Assembly (NCBI GenBank): GCA_902767785.1
Contig: CACXIR010000033.1
Location: 1-39,400, forward strand
From: Fibrobacter succinogenes
GTDB taxonomy: Bacteria; Fibrobacterota; Fibrobacteria; Fibrobacterales; Fibrobacteraceae
Reading direction: 5' to 3'
DNA length: 39,400 bases
Shown here in pieces: positions 24,040 to 31,894 of this stretch. Within the stretch, counting starts at the first letter, position 1, and each line of letters starts with the position of its first letter. The notes under the pieces are model-generated. The model was given only the letters and a program-made list of their open reading frames with translations, ran no database searches and was not told the origin of the DNA. Made by a program: the position numbers and the translations under genes.

Positions 24040-24468
24040 ATGGTTTTCCTGGGGCTTGCCATACTTGCTCTTTTCTCTGGCTGTGCCAATCACCCCTCGC
24101 CTCAGCAGACTATGGTGGACGACCGCTACCTGGTGTACGAGCAGACTTACAAGGCCTATGCCGAGGCCGAGAAGAAATACTTGAACCTGTTGTTCAATAT
24201 CGAGAGGCTTCCCGAAGAGGAAGAACTCTGGATTATGAAGCGGGACCAGATGCTGGAGCTTTTGCAGTTGCGGGACCTGATGCTGCAGGCCCGGGCGGAA
24301 CTGGACGATGCGGTGCAGGACTGGGAAAAGCATTTGCAAGATGTCCAGGCCGATGTAAAGCAGGCCCAAATCAAGCAGTACAATCCCAATTTTCCGGGTC
24401 GTGATGGCCAGCGGACCAGCCCGGGCCAGTTGCTCCCTGGCGAAGTCCAGAGCAAGAACCGATACTAG
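24040..24468 (+). CDS. Small coiled-coil lipoprotein
   Basis: ATG 24040 is preceded by AGGGGGG and gives a lipoprotein signal with lipobox FSGC. ATG 23986 is in frame and overlaps the preceding stop, but adds a second, odd hydrophobic leader. The mature part (residues about 20-115) is a long helix with heptad character (AEAEKKYLNLLFNIERLPEEE, MLELLQLRDLMLQARAEL), then a Gln/Pro/Gly-rich tail. Likely a periplasmic spacer or partner of the two lipoproteins upstream. Eleven bases precede the MetH-like gene. Confidence 0.75.
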   Translation: MVFLGLAILALFSGCANHPSPQQTMVDDRYLVYEQTYKAYAEAEKKYLNLLFNIERLPEEEELWIMKRDQMLELLQLRDLMLQARAELDDAVQDWEKHLQDVQADVKQAQIKQYNPNFPGRDGQRTSPGQLLPGEVQSKNRY

Positions 24469-24479
24469 CGGGTGCGGCC

Positions 24480-24905
24480 ATGAACCTCTCCAAGTCCTAT
24501 CAGGAGCTTATCTCTTGTTGTAACCACCAAATCATGGTTATGGATGGTGGATTTGAGACCGTGCTGTGCCAGCAGGGCTTGACTGAGGCGGATTTCCGCG
24601 GCAAGATGTTCGCGGACCACTTTGTGGACCTGAAGGGCGACAACGACGTGCTTTGCCTTACTGCTCCTGAAAAAGTGAAGGAAGTCCATCTGGCTTACTT
24701 GGATGCGGGCGCGGATTTGATAGGGACAAATACGTTTGGATCTACAAGTTTTGGCCAGGCCAAATACCGCTTGCAGCACATGGCATACGATATCGCCAAG
24801 GCGGGTGCCCAGGTGGCTCGGACCGCCGTATGCGAATATAATGTCCGGCGTAGTGCATTGGGTTTACGCCGAACAGGTGCGGGGCTTGCTGGATGGCGGT
24901 ATTGA
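24480..24905 (+). pseudogene. MetH-like protein, N-terminal homocysteine-module fragment
   Basis: Matches the start of cobalamin-dependent methionine synthase: IMVMDGGFETVLCQQ, TEADFRG, DLKGDNDVLCLTAPE, AGADLIGTNTFGSTSF. After CEYN at about residue 120 the homology leaves this frame and the ORF ends at 24905. The normal Gly-Pro-Thr-containing segment of about 40 residues is missing, and homology resumes in the +1 frame at VYAEQVRGLLDGG. The end of this ORF past 24840 is out-of-frame translation. The best reading is a gene with an internal deletion and frame change. Confidence 0.8.
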
Positions 24906-26970
24906 CGTGCTTTGGGTTGAAACGGCAGGCCACATGCTGGACTGCAAGGCCGCCCTATACGCCATTTGCAAGGAATGCGAAAAGCGGAGGGAGCTTTTCC
25001 CCATTATGGTTTCGGGGAGCATTCAGAATGCGAAGACCCTGTGGCACAGCGTTTCCAGTTTCCCGATTTTTAGCGTCGGGTTCAATTGCGGTTCTGACGA
25101 AGAGCAGTTGCGGCTCCGCCTGCGGGACCTATCCGATGCACACGTGCGGGTAAGCGTTCATCCCGATTCTTCTGCCTGCACGGCAGAATGGGTCCGGAGC
25201 CTTGCCGAGGAACCTTTGGTAAACATTGTGGGTGGCGGTAGCGGTACCACGCCCGAAACCGTCCGGCTTTTTGCCCGGGGTCTTGCTGGACGTACGCCCC
25301 GAAACGTCTCTGCCCGCAAGCATGACCTGCTCTTGAGCGGGTATGAACCACTGGCGGTAAAGCCCGACAGCCCCTTCGTGAAAATCGGTTTCGGCATGAA
25401 CATGACGGGTTCTGTGAAGTTTGCTAGGCTCATCCGCGAAAACCGTTGTAAAGAGGCTCTTTCCATAGGGGCGGCACAGCTCCAGGAAGGCGTTCAGGTT
25501 GTAGGTGTGAACCTGGACGATGGCCTTATGGATTCCCGCGAAACCATGATTGCGTTTTTGAATTCCCTGGCTGCAGATCCGGTCCTTGCCCGCTACCCTG
25601 TGATGATAAGTTCCTGTAGGTGGGAAACCTTGCTTGCGGGCATGGAATGCGTGCAGGGCAAGGGAATCGTGAATTCCATAAGTTTGGAAGAAGGGGAGGA
25701 GTCTTTCTTGGCAAAAGCCTCTGAAATCCACCGGCACGGGTTTGCTGTAGTTTGCAAGGCCGTGGACGAGCGGGGCTGGGCCTCTGACTTTGAAAAGCGT
25801 GTGGAGGTTGTTGGACGCATGTACCGCCTGCTGGTGGGGCGTCTGGACTTTTTGCCCGAAGACATTCTGTTTGACCCAAACATCTACCCTCTGGGAGCTG
25901 CCATAGAGAATTGCCCTGATGCCGCCAAGGACTTTATGGAGGTCTGTCGCTATGTGAAGGAGAATCTTCCCCATGCTCATGTTGTGGGGGACCTGTCTTT
26001 TTTAAGTCTTGCGTTTAGGGGGAATCGAAATCTTCAAGAGAGCATGCAGGCGGTGTTTTTGTACCACGCCCAACGTGCCGGCATGGATTTTGGCATAATG
26101 GAATCCCCTGCGCTGCCAGCCTACGAAGAAGTTCCCTTTGAATTGCGGCGCCTGTTGGAGGACTTGATTTTCAACCGCGAGCCTTCCGCCATTGGCAACT
26201 TGTTGCAGCATGTCGTAGCAGCCGACGATGGGGAATGGCGTGGCCTCCCTGCCGGGGAAAGAATCCGCCATGCGTTGCTCAGGGGGGACGACCAGTTTAT
26301 CGCCGACGATTTGGAGGAATGCCTCAAGGCCGTGGACAGCCCGGTGCAGGTGGTGCGCGGCCCCTTGATGGACGGCATGACGGAAGTGTACCGCCTCTTT
26401 GCCGAAGGCAAGCTCTTTTTCCCGCAGGTAGAAAAAAGCATTGCCGTGCTGAAGAGGGTGGTATCTGCGTTGCTGCCGGGCATCGAATCCGAGAGGCGAA
26501 GCGTTGCCGCACCCTCTGCAAGGGTGGTCCTTGCATCCGTGGATTTTGGCATCCATGATATTGGCAAAGAAATTTTGGCAGAGTTCTTCCCTTGCTTTGG
26601 CTTTTCCGCTACGGACCTGGGTAGCGGGTGTTCTTGGGAAAAAATAGTGGAAGATGCTTACCGGGAACAACCTGACGTGGTATGGCTTTCGGGCTTGTTC
26701 GTGTCCAGCTTGGACAAGATGGTGCGGGTGGCCAGGGAATTCAAGTCTCAGGGAATCGAAATCCCGCTGGTCCTTGGGGGCGTTTCCACTTCGGCTATGC
26801 ATACGGCGGTGAAGGTGGCACCCGAGGCCCTTGGCCCCGTGGTTTACGCCTCGGATCCCGGAAAAAGCATTCTGGTGGCGGAAACCCTTATAGATACTTC
26901 CAAACGGGGGCCGTTTTTTGTGGCGTTGAAAAACCATCAGGACAAATTGCGGACTCGCGTTAGGCCTTAA
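24841..26970 (+). CDS. Degenerate MetH-like protein (Hcy, folate and B12 modules, no activation domain)
   Basis: Open for 2.1 kb and alignable by eye to MetH from the second half of the homocysteine module to the end of the B12 module. Key residues differ. The Zn ligands Cys-Cys of the Gly-Gly-Cys-Cys-Gly-Thr motif are Gly-Ser (VNIVGGGSGTT), though the first ligand remains in VGFNCG. The folate site reads VMISSCRW where Asp-Ser-Ser is usual, and GDLSFLSLAFRGN where Asn is usual. The cobalamin motif Asp-x-His-x-x-Gly reads GIHDIG, keeping His but not Asp. Scaffold stretches such as GKGIVNSIS, LFDPNI and GPLMDGM are conserved. The C-terminal SAM-dependent activation domain is absent. ATG 24841 at the break is a possible restart without a clear ribosome site. 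Confidence 0.75.
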   Translation: MSGVVHWVYAEQVRGLLDGGIDVLWVETAGHMLDCKAALYAICKECEKRRELFPIMVSGSIQNAKTLWHSVSSFPIFSVGFNCGSDEEQLRLRLRDLSDAHVRVSVHPDSSACTAEWVRSLAEEPLVNIVGGGSGTTPETVRLFARGLAGRTPRNVSARKHDLLLSGYEPLAVKPDSPFVKIGFGMNMTGSVKFARLIRENRCKEALSIGAAQLQEGVQVVGVNLDDGLMDSRETMIAFLNSLAADPVLARYPVMISSCRWETLLAGMECVQGKGIVNSISLEEGEESFLAKASEIHRHGFAVVCKAVDERGWASDFEKRVEVVGRMYRLLVGRLDFLPEDILFDPNIYPLGAAIENCPDAAKDFMEVCRYVKENLPHAHVVGDLSFLSLAFRGNRNLQESMQAVFLYHAQRAGMDFGIMESPALPAYEEVPFELRRLLEDLIFNREPSAIGNLLQHVVAADDGEWRGLPAGERIRHALLRGDDQFIADDLEECLKAVDSPVQVVRGPLMDGMTEVYRLFAEGKLFFPQVEKSIAVLKRVVSALLPGIESERRSVAAPSARVVLASVDFGIHDIGKEILAEFFPCFGFSATDLGSGCSWEKIVEDAYREQPDVVWLSGLFVSSLDKMVRVAREFKSQGIEIPLVLGGVSTSAMHTAVKVAPEALGPVVYASDPGKSILVAETLIDTSKRGPFFVALKNHQDKLRTRVRP

Positions 26971-26987
26971 CCGCCGGCCTTTGTTTT
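26962..26987 (+). terminator. Weak terminator after MetH-like gene
   Basis: AGGCC (26962-26966) pairs with GGCCT (26976-26980), followed by TTGTTTT. The five-base stem is short and the stop codon lies in the loop. Confidence 0.35.
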
Positions 26988-26989
26988 AC

Positions 26990-26997
26990 TATATTTG
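26990..26997 (+). promoter_or_regulatory. Promoter -7 box, TATATTTG, for yceD-rpmF-plsX
   Basis: Exact TANATTTG, seven bases before TTG 27005, with no Shine-Dalgarno. It supports a leaderless TTG start. Confidence 0.55.
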
Positions 26998-27004
26998 CAC
27001 CGCT

Positions 27005-27535
27005 TTGAAAATTGAACTTGTCAAGACTCTCGCCGAACCCGAGGACCGCCGCACGGTCTGGTCCAGGAGCGACGCCCCCGAACTGTTCGATGAACTGCAC
27101 TTGGTGGGCGAGCTCGTGGCCGAACTGCTGGTGAGTCCCGAAGGCGGTGACCGCTTTCTGCTGACGGGCAAGCTTTCTGGTACGCAGAACCTGACCTGCT
27201 CCAGGACGCTTGAACCCTTCGACCGCCCCTTCTCAACCGAGATGGTGGTGGAGGTGACCCGCTGCCAGGTGGCCTCCCAGGAGCTTGACGAGGAGGACGC
27301 CGACGTGTACGCCTACCGGATTCCCCAGAATCAGGAGTTCGTGGAGGTTTCGGAGTGCGTTCGGGAGCTTGTAATCCTGCAAGAACCGCAGGCTCCCGTG
27401 AAAAATCCCGAAGAAGATTTTATCTTTGTATCAAACAATCAAGCCGACGAAGGTGACCCTGGTGCCGAAAGTCCCATGGACCCCCGTTGGGAAAAACTAA
27501 AAGCTCTAAAGAGCAAAATGGAAAATAGGAGTTAA
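27005..27535 (+). CDS. yceD: YceD/DUF177-family protein
   Basis: YceD proteins precede rpmF in many bacteria and are linked to 23S rRNA processing or ribosome assembly. The typical layout is present: an N-terminal beta domain, [21 protein letters not shown] with a conserved Cys, then an acidic helix and a C-terminal [12 protein letters not shown] like other family members. TTG 27005 ([12 protein letters not shown]) is chosen because TATATTTG ends seven bases upstream; the in-frame TTG at 26981 overlaps the promoter. Two bases separate it from rpmF. Confidence 0.88.
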   Translation: MKIELVKTLAEPEDRRTVWSRSDAPELFDELHLVGELVAELLVSPEGGDRFLLTGKLSGTQNLTCSRTLEPFDRPFSTEMVVEVTRCQVASQELDEEDADVYAYRIPQNQEFVEVSECVRELVILQEPQAPVKNPEEDFIFVSNNQADEGDPGAESPMDPRWEKLKALKSKMENRS

Positions 27536-27537
27536 AA

Positions 27538-27726
27538 ATGGCCGTACCTAAAAGAAAGACCTCTACCGCCCGTCGTGACAAGCGCCGTACCCATTGGAAG
27601 ATGGAAGCTCCGGCTATGGCTACTTGCGATCATTGCGGTTCCGTGAAGCGCCCGCACCGCGTGTGCCCGGTCTGCGGTTTCTACAATGGCGTAGAAGTTG
27701 TTGACATGAAGGGTGCCGAAGCCTAA
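27538..27726 (+). CDS. rpmF: 50S ribosomal protein L32
   Basis: Small ribosomal protein of 62 residues. The N-terminus [19 protein letters not shown] is characteristic. Cys30, Cys33, Cys43 and Cys46 form the zinc ribbon (ATCDHCG and RVCPVCG), so this is the zinc-binding form. AGGAG lies six bases before the ATG, inside the end of yceD. The yceD-rpmF-plsX order is widely conserved. Confidence 0.97.
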   Translation: MAVPKRKTSTARRDKRRTHWKMEAPAMATCDHCGSVKRPHRVCPVCGFYNGVEVVDMKGAEA

Positions 27727-27759
27727 TTGTTCTAAATTAAACGAAAACGGGAGGTTTCC

Positions 27760-28743
27760 ATGATTCGTGTAGCTCTGGATGCTCTGGGTGGCGATTTCGC
27801 CCCCGATGTGGTTGTTGAAGGCGCCGTCAATGCGGTGAACAAGAACCCCAATGTCCACGTTGTCCTTTGCGGCCCCGAGGCCGTGGTCAAGGAGAAACTG
27901 GCAAAGCTCGGCTATGCGGGTCAGGGAATTTCTGTCGTCGATGCCCCCGATCCGGTGGCCATGGACGAACATCCTGTCCAGGTTCTCAAGAAGAAGCCCC
28001 ATTCCGGTCTGGTGACCTGCGTGGCCCTCCAGAAGAAGGGCATGGTGGACGCCTCCGTGAGCGCCGGTAACTCCGGTGCCATGATGGCCAGCTGCCTCAT
28101 GCTTCTGGGCAAGTCCAGCGAAAAGTTCAGCCGTCCGCCTATCGGCTGCGTGATTCCTACTGCCGACCGTCCCATCATCTTGGTGGACGCCGGTGCCAAC
28201 GTAGACGAACGCGCCTCTACCCTGGTGGACTTTGCCATCGCGGGTTCCGCTTTTGCCGAGACCTATTTCGGTTACCAGAATCCGAAGGTTGGCCTCTTGA
28301 ACATGGGCGAAGAGGAACACAAGGGCCCGGCCGTGCTTCAGGAAGCACACCAGCTGTTGAAGTCCGCCCCGGTGAACTTTATCGGTAACATCGAAGGCGA
28401 GACCCTTATCATGGGTGCTGCCGACGTGGTGGTGACCTCTGGCTTTACGGGCAACGTGGTTCTGAAGATGCTGGAAGGCTTCTTCGAACTGCACCAGAAG
28501 ATGTTCGGGACCATCGATACCGAAGCGGGCCGTCGCTTTGCCGAGATGTGGGATTACCGCATGACCGGTGGCGCCTTGCTCCTGGGCCTGAACGGCACGG
28601 GCATCATTGCCCATGGACGCTCCGATGCTCTCGCTATCGAGAAGGCTGTGGAAGTGGCCGCCAAGTATGCCGAGAAGGGCGTGTCCAAGAACGTGAACGA
28701 ACGCCTGGCCGCCATCAAGGACGACCCTGCCGAGGCCAAGTAA
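27760..28743 (+). CDS. plsX: Phosphate acyltransferase PlsX
   Basis: Makes acyl-phosphate from acyl-ACP for phosphatidic acid synthesis. Start motif VALDALGGDFAPDVVVEGA, then VSAGNSGAMMA, ILVDAGANVD and VVTSGFTGNVVLKMLEG are diagnostic, and the 327-residue length is normal. GGGAGG lies seven bases before ATG 27760. In many genomes fabH follows; here a terminator follows and the next gene is fabD. PlsX needs PlsY, which is not in the window. Confidence 0.96.
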   Translation: MIRVALDALGGDFAPDVVVEGAVNAVNKNPNVHVVLCGPEAVVKEKLAKLGYAGQGISVVDAPDPVAMDEHPVQVLKKKPHSGLVTCVALQKKGMVDASVSAGNSGAMMASCLMLLGKSSEKFSRPPIGCVIPTADRPIILVDAGANVDERASTLVDFAIAGSAFAETYFGYQNPKVGLLNMGEEEHKGPAVLQEAHQLLKSAPVNFIGNIEGETLIMGAADVVVTSGFTGNVVLKMLEGFFELHQKMFGTIDTEAGRRFAEMWDYRMTGGALLLGLNGTGIIAHGRSDALAIEKAVEVAAKYAEKGVSKNVNERLAAIKDDPAEAK

Positions 28744-28781
28744 CCGGCGTTTGCTAATTTGTCTATAACAGGCTTTTAAGG

Positions 28782-28810
28782 ACGGAGTTGAAAAGCTCCG
28801 TTCTTTTTTT
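28782..28810 (+). terminator. Intrinsic terminator after plsX
   Basis: ACGGAG (28782-28787) pairs with CTCCGT (28796-28801), followed by a T-rich tract. It separates the yceD-rpmF-plsX unit from fabD. The remaining gap to fabD holds the fabD promoter box and a leader hairpin. Confidence 0.8.
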
Positions 28811-28912
28811 TAACGCTGTGTCCTGACCTTACGAAAACATTCCAATATGCTTTTATTTGCAGGGAATTCGAGGTTTTTGCCTGTTTGCCCTAGGAAAGGC
28901 ACGGTTCTTTTT

Positions 28913-28920
28913 TAAATTTG
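28913..28920 (+). promoter_or_regulatory. Promoter -7 box, TAAATTTG, for fabD
   Basis: Exact TANATTTG, 39 bases before ATG 28960; predicts a short leader that includes the hairpin at 28937-28950. Confidence 0.5.
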
Positions 28921-28936
28921 GAATGTAACAAGAAAT

Positions 28937-28954
28937 CGCGGTATTCCGCGGAGG
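28937..28954 (+). promoter_or_regulatory. Leader hairpin abutting the fabD ribosome site
   Basis: CGCGG (28937-28941) and CCGCG (28946-28950) pair around TATT. The Shine-Dalgarno GGAGG begins at 28950, so its first base is in the stem. It could tune fabD translation; this may be only a fortuitous stem. Confidence 0.35.
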
Positions 28955-28959
28955 TTGTA

Positions 28960-29880
28960 ATGTCTAAGACGATTCTGCTTTTCCCTGGTCAGGGTGCCCA
29001 GTATGTGGGTATGGGCCAGACCCTCGCATCCACTTTTGAACCGGCCAAGAAGATTATGATGCAGGCCGACGAGATCCTCGGCTTCTCGCTTTCGAAGCTC
29101 ATGGCCGAAGGTCCGGAAGATGTTCTGAAGAGTACCGACAATACCCAGCCCGCCCTGTTCACCGTGTCTGCCATGGTGATGGAACTTTTGAAGTCCGAAG
29201 GCTTTGCCTTTGACTATGTGGCTGGCCACTCCCTGGGTGAATATTCCGCCATCTACGCCGCCGGTGGCTTCAGTTTTGAAGATGGCTTACGCTTGGTGCG
29301 TACCCGCGGTGAACTCATGGCCAGCGCGGGCTCCAAGAACCCCGGCGCCATGGCTGCCATCATGGGCCAGGACGAGGCCAAGATTCTGGAACTCTGCGAA
29401 GCGGTAAAGGATGCCGGCGTGGTGGTTCCGGCCAACATCAACTGCCCGGGCCAGATTGTGGTGTCCGGTGCTGTTGCTGGCGTGAACAAGCTTGTGGAAA
29501 ACTGCGGTGCCGCAGGCATCAAGGCCATTCCGCTGGCCGTTTCGGGAGCTTTCCATAGCCCGCTGATGCAGTTTGCTCAGGCAGGCCTTGCCGAGGCTAT
29601 CGCAAAGACCACTTTCAAGGATGTAGAAAAGCCGGTGATTGCCAACGTGGTGGCTGAACCTGTTACCAAGGGCAGCGAAATCGCCGACCTGCTGGTACGC
29701 CAGCTGGTAAGCCCCGTTCGCTGGAACGACTGCATGAACAAGGCCATTTCCTTGGGCGTGACCCAGGGGGTGGAAGTGGGCTCGGGCAAGGTGCTTATGG
29801 GCCTCATGAGGAAGATTAGCCGCGAAGTGAAGGTCACTCCGGTGGAAACCATTGAAGCCTTCCAGGCGCTGAAAGGTTAA
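28960..29880 (+). CDS. fabD: Malonyl-CoA:ACP transacylase FabD
   Basis: Transfers malonyl from CoA to acyl carrier protein for fatty acid elongation. Motifs: LFPGQGAQYVGMG at 7-19, the nucleophile Ser91 in GHSLGEYSA, the conserved Arg in VRTRGELM, and the catalytic His in SGAFHSPLM. ATG 28960 has GGAGG five bases upstream; the in-frame start at 28918 lies in the promoter box and is rejected. A palindromic repeat and then fabG follow. Confidence 0.96.
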   Translation: MSKTILLFPGQGAQYVGMGQTLASTFEPAKKIMMQADEILGFSLSKLMAEGPEDVLKSTDNTQPALFTVSAMVMELLKSEGFAFDYVAGHSLGEYSAIYAAGGFSFEDGLRLVRTRGELMASAGSKNPGAMAAIMGQDEAKILELCEAVKDAGVVVPANINCPGQIVVSGAVAGVNKLVENCGAAGIKAIPLAVSGAFHSPLMQFAQAGLAEAIAKTTFKDVEKPVIANVVAEPVTKGSEIADLLVRQLVSPVRWNDCMNKAISLGVTQGVEVGSGKVLMGLMRKISREVKVTPVETIEAFQALKG

Positions 29881-29887
29881 GACTGGG

Positions 29888-29967
29888 CGTCATCCTGAGC
29901 CGGAGGCGAAGGATCCAGACCCGAATTCTGACCTGGATTCTTCGAGGCTTCGCCTCTCAGAATGACG
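29888..29967. repeat. REP-like palindromic intergenic repeat
   Basis: CGTCATCCTGAG (29888-29899) is the near-perfect inverse of CTCAGAATGACG (29956-29967). Inside, CGAAGGATCCAG pairs with CTGGATTCTTCG. The 80 bases form one long imperfect hairpin between fabD and fabG. Similar TCATnCTGAG elements are frequent intergenic repeats in many genomes; only one copy was seen here. Confidence 0.7.
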
Positions 29968-29997
29968 AGTGTTAAATTGCAGACAAGAAGGATTATT

Positions 29998-30738
29998 ATG
30001 GGTAAACTTACAGGAAAAAAAGCAATCGTTACAGGAGCTTCCCGTGGAATCGGGCTTGCCATTGCCACCGAACTTGCCCGCGAAGGCGCCGACGTGGCCA
30101 TCCTCTCTACCTCCGTCAAGGAGGACCTGGCCGCCAAACTTTCCGCCGAACTTGGGGTGCAGGTCAAGAGCTATGCTTGTGACGTAGCTAACTCCGAAAC
30201 GGTCCAGAGCGTGTTCAAGCAGATCATTGCCGACATGGGGACGGTGGACATTTTGGTAAATAATGCCGGAATTACCCGGGACGGCCTGCTGATGCGCATG
30301 AAGGACGAGGACTTTGACGCCGTGATTGCCACCAACCTGCGTTCCGTGTTCCTGTGCACCCGCGCCGTCAGCCGTACCATGATGGGCAACCGCAGCGGCC
30401 ATATTGTGAACGTGTCCAGCATTAACGCCCTTAGGGGTCAGGCTGGACAGTCCAACTACGCCGCCGCCAAGGCGGGGGTCATTGGCCTTACCCGCACCAA
30501 CGCCATGGAACTGGCCCCCAGGGGCATTACGGTGAACGCCGTGGCCCCCGGATTTATCGATACGGACATGACCGCCAAGTTGGGTGCCGAAATTCGCGAA
30601 AAATACGCATCCCAGATCCCCCTGGGACGCCTGGGCCAACCCGAAGATGTGGCGAAATTGGTGGTATTTTTGGCATCTGACGATGCAAAGTACATCACGG
30701 GCCAAATAATTGGCGTGGATGGGGGCTTGAACGCCTAG
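29998..30738 (+). CDS. fabG: 3-oxoacyl-ACP reductase FabG
   Basis: NADPH-dependent reduction of 3-ketoacyl-ACP. A classical short-chain dehydrogenase: GASRGIG at 13-19 for cofactor binding, NNAG at 88-91, and the catalytic Ser140, Tyr154 and Lys158 (NVSSINALRG, SNYAAAKAG). PGFIDTDMTA and the C-terminal GQIIGVDGGLNA are typical of FabG. ATG 29998 has AAGGA seven bases upstream. The preceding repeat may separate it from fabD, though no terminator was seen. Confidence 0.95.
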   Translation: MGKLTGKKAIVTGASRGIGLAIATELAREGADVAILSTSVKEDLAAKLSAELGVQVKSYACDVANSETVQSVFKQIIADMGTVDILVNNAGITRDGLLMRMKDEDFDAVIATNLRSVFLCTRAVSRTMMGNRSGHIVNVSSINALRGQAGQSNYAAAKAGVIGLTRTNAMELAPRGITVNAVAPGFIDTDMTAKLGAEIREKYASQIPLGRLGQPEDVAKLVVFLASDDAKYITGQIIGVDGGLNA

Positions 30739-30749
30739 CCAATAATTTC

Positions 30750-30757
30750 TAAATTTG
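30750..30757 (+). promoter_or_regulatory. Promoter -7 box, TAAATTTG, for acpP
   Basis: Exact TANATTTG, 28 bases before ATG 30786, between fabG and acpP. A GGAG lies downstream of it as the ribosome site. Confidence 0.5.
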
Positions 30758-30785
30758 AACCAAACAATTCCAAATGGAGTAAACA

Positions 30786-31031
30786 ATGACACAAGAAGAA
30801 ATTTTTAAGAAGATCACCGACGTTATCGTGTCCAAGCTGGAAGTGAAGGCCGAAGACGTGAAGATGGAGTCCGAGTTCAGCAACGACCTGGGTGCTGACT
30901 CCCTGGACCGCGTTGAACTGGTGATGGCTCTCGAAGACGAATTCGAAGTCGAAATCCTCGACTCCGACGCCGAAAAGTTCCAGAAGGTTGCCGACGTGGT
31001 TGCCTTCCTGGAAGCCAAGAAGAACGCCTAG
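30786..31031 (+). CDS. acpP: Acyl carrier protein
   Basis: Carries growing acyl chains on 4'-phosphopantetheine at Ser39 in the motif GADSLDRVELVMALE. Acidic four-helix protein of 81 residues, the usual size. The ATG follows GGAG. A separate promoter box lies upstream, consistent with the high level needed for ACP. Two hairpins follow the stop codon. The fabF gene, which often follows acpP, is absent here. Confidence 0.97.
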   Translation: MTQEEIFKKITDVIVSKLEVKAEDVKMESEFSNDLGADSLDRVELVMALEDEFEVEILDSDAEKFQKVADVVAFLEAKKNA

Positions 31032-31043
31032 TTCTGTTTTTTT

Positions 31044-31062
31044 CGCCTGCAGGTGTCAGGCG
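31044..31062 (+). other. Hairpin after acpP
   Basis: CGCCTG (31044-31049) pairs with CAGGCG (31057-31062). T residues lie before rather than after it on the plus strand. Possibly a 3' stability element for acpP mRNA. Confidence 0.35.
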
Positions 31063-31075
31063 GAAGGTTTTGATT

Positions 31076-31105
31076 CCCCGGTTTCGGCCGGGGTTTCTTA
31101 TTTTT
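31076..31105 (+). terminator. Intrinsic terminator after acpP
   Basis: CCCCGG (31076-31081) pairs with CCGGGG (31088-31093), followed by TTTCTTATTTTT. It explains why an in-frame upstream start for rnc at 31070 is unlikely. Confidence 0.8.
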
Positions 31106-31138
31106 AAGGCACCAAACACTAAGCCAAAAGGAGAAAGC

Positions 31139-31894
31139 TTGGCCGAGAAGAATCTGCTCCACAAACTTTTGAAACTCTGGTTTCGCCAGAAGTCCGGTGG
31201 CGGGCTTGAGGCGAAGCTCGGGTACCGGTTCAAGGACCCCGAATTGCTGGCCCACGCCCTGGTCCACAGGTCCTTTATGATGGGCAAGGACATGCCCTAC
31301 GAAAGCAACAACGAGCGACTGGAATTCCTGGGGGATTCGGTGCTCAATATGCTGACCACCGAGTATTTGTACAGGACCTACCCTGATGACCCGGAAGGGG
31401 AACTTTCCAAGCGCAAGAGCGCCATCGTCTCTGGCCACGCCTGTGCCCAGTCCTCCAAGGAATGGGATCTCAGCGAGTATGTGAAGCTGGGGAAGGCAGA
31501 GGCCAAGATGGGGGGCCGCGGCAAGGAGAGCATTCTGGCGGATGCATACGAGGCGGTGCTGGGGGCGGTGTACCTGGACGGCGGCCTGGAAGAGGTCCGA
31601 GCCATATTGAACAAGTTCCACTTCCCCAGGGTCAAGGACATCATCGTAGCCGAAGACTTTGTGAACCACAAGAGCGCCCTGCTGGAATACCTGCAGGGCA
31701 AGTACCACACCTCGCCGGAATACGTGCTGGTGGACGAGTCCGGGCCCGAGCACCAGAAGGTGTTTACCACCGAGGTCCACGTGAATGGTAAGGTTTACGG
31801 GCGGGGCCAGGGCGGCAACAAGAAGAAGGCCGAGCAGGAGGCCTCCCGCGTGACCCTGGAAATGCTTTTGAAAGAGAATGAAAATGAAAAATGA
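31139..31894 (+). CDS. rnc: Ribonuclease III
   Basis: Cleaves double-stranded RNA in rRNA and mRNA processing. The start is TTG 31139, with AAGGAG five bases upstream. The signature NNERLEFLGDSVLNM at about 57-71 holds catalytic acidic residues, and ADAYEAVLGAVYLDGG the second set. A double-stranded RNA-binding domain lies at about 178-250 (HKSALLEYLQGKYHTSPEYV, GKVYGRGQGGNKKKAEQEAS). The end overlaps the next gene by 17 bases, an unusual pairing with a transport lipoprotein. Confidence 0.95.
   Translation: MAEKNLLHKLLKLWFRQKSGGGLEAKLGYRFKDPELLAHALVHRSFMMGKDMPYESNNERLEFLGDSVLNMLTTEYLYRTYPDDPEGELSKRKSAIVSGHACAQSSKEWDLSEYVKLGKAEAKMGGRGKESILADAYEAVLGAVYLDGGLEEVRAILNKFHFPRVKDIIVAEDFVNHKSALLEYLQGKYHTSPEYVLVDESGPEHQKVFTTEVHVNGKVYGRGQGGNKKKAEQEASRVTLEMLLKENENEK

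Noticed and set aside
24820-24860. Programmed frameshift in the MetH-like gene
   Set aside because: No slippery heptamer or downstream stem was seen, and a conserved segment is missing, which points to a deletion.
27532-28614. Minus-strand open frame of 360 codons opposite plsX
   Set aside because: Antisense to conserved plsX and rpmF, with His/Gly/Val-rich translation typical of a shadow.
31070-31138. Earlier in-frame start for rnc at 31070
   Set aside because: It lies within the acpP terminator, while TTG 31139 has a strong AAGGAG.
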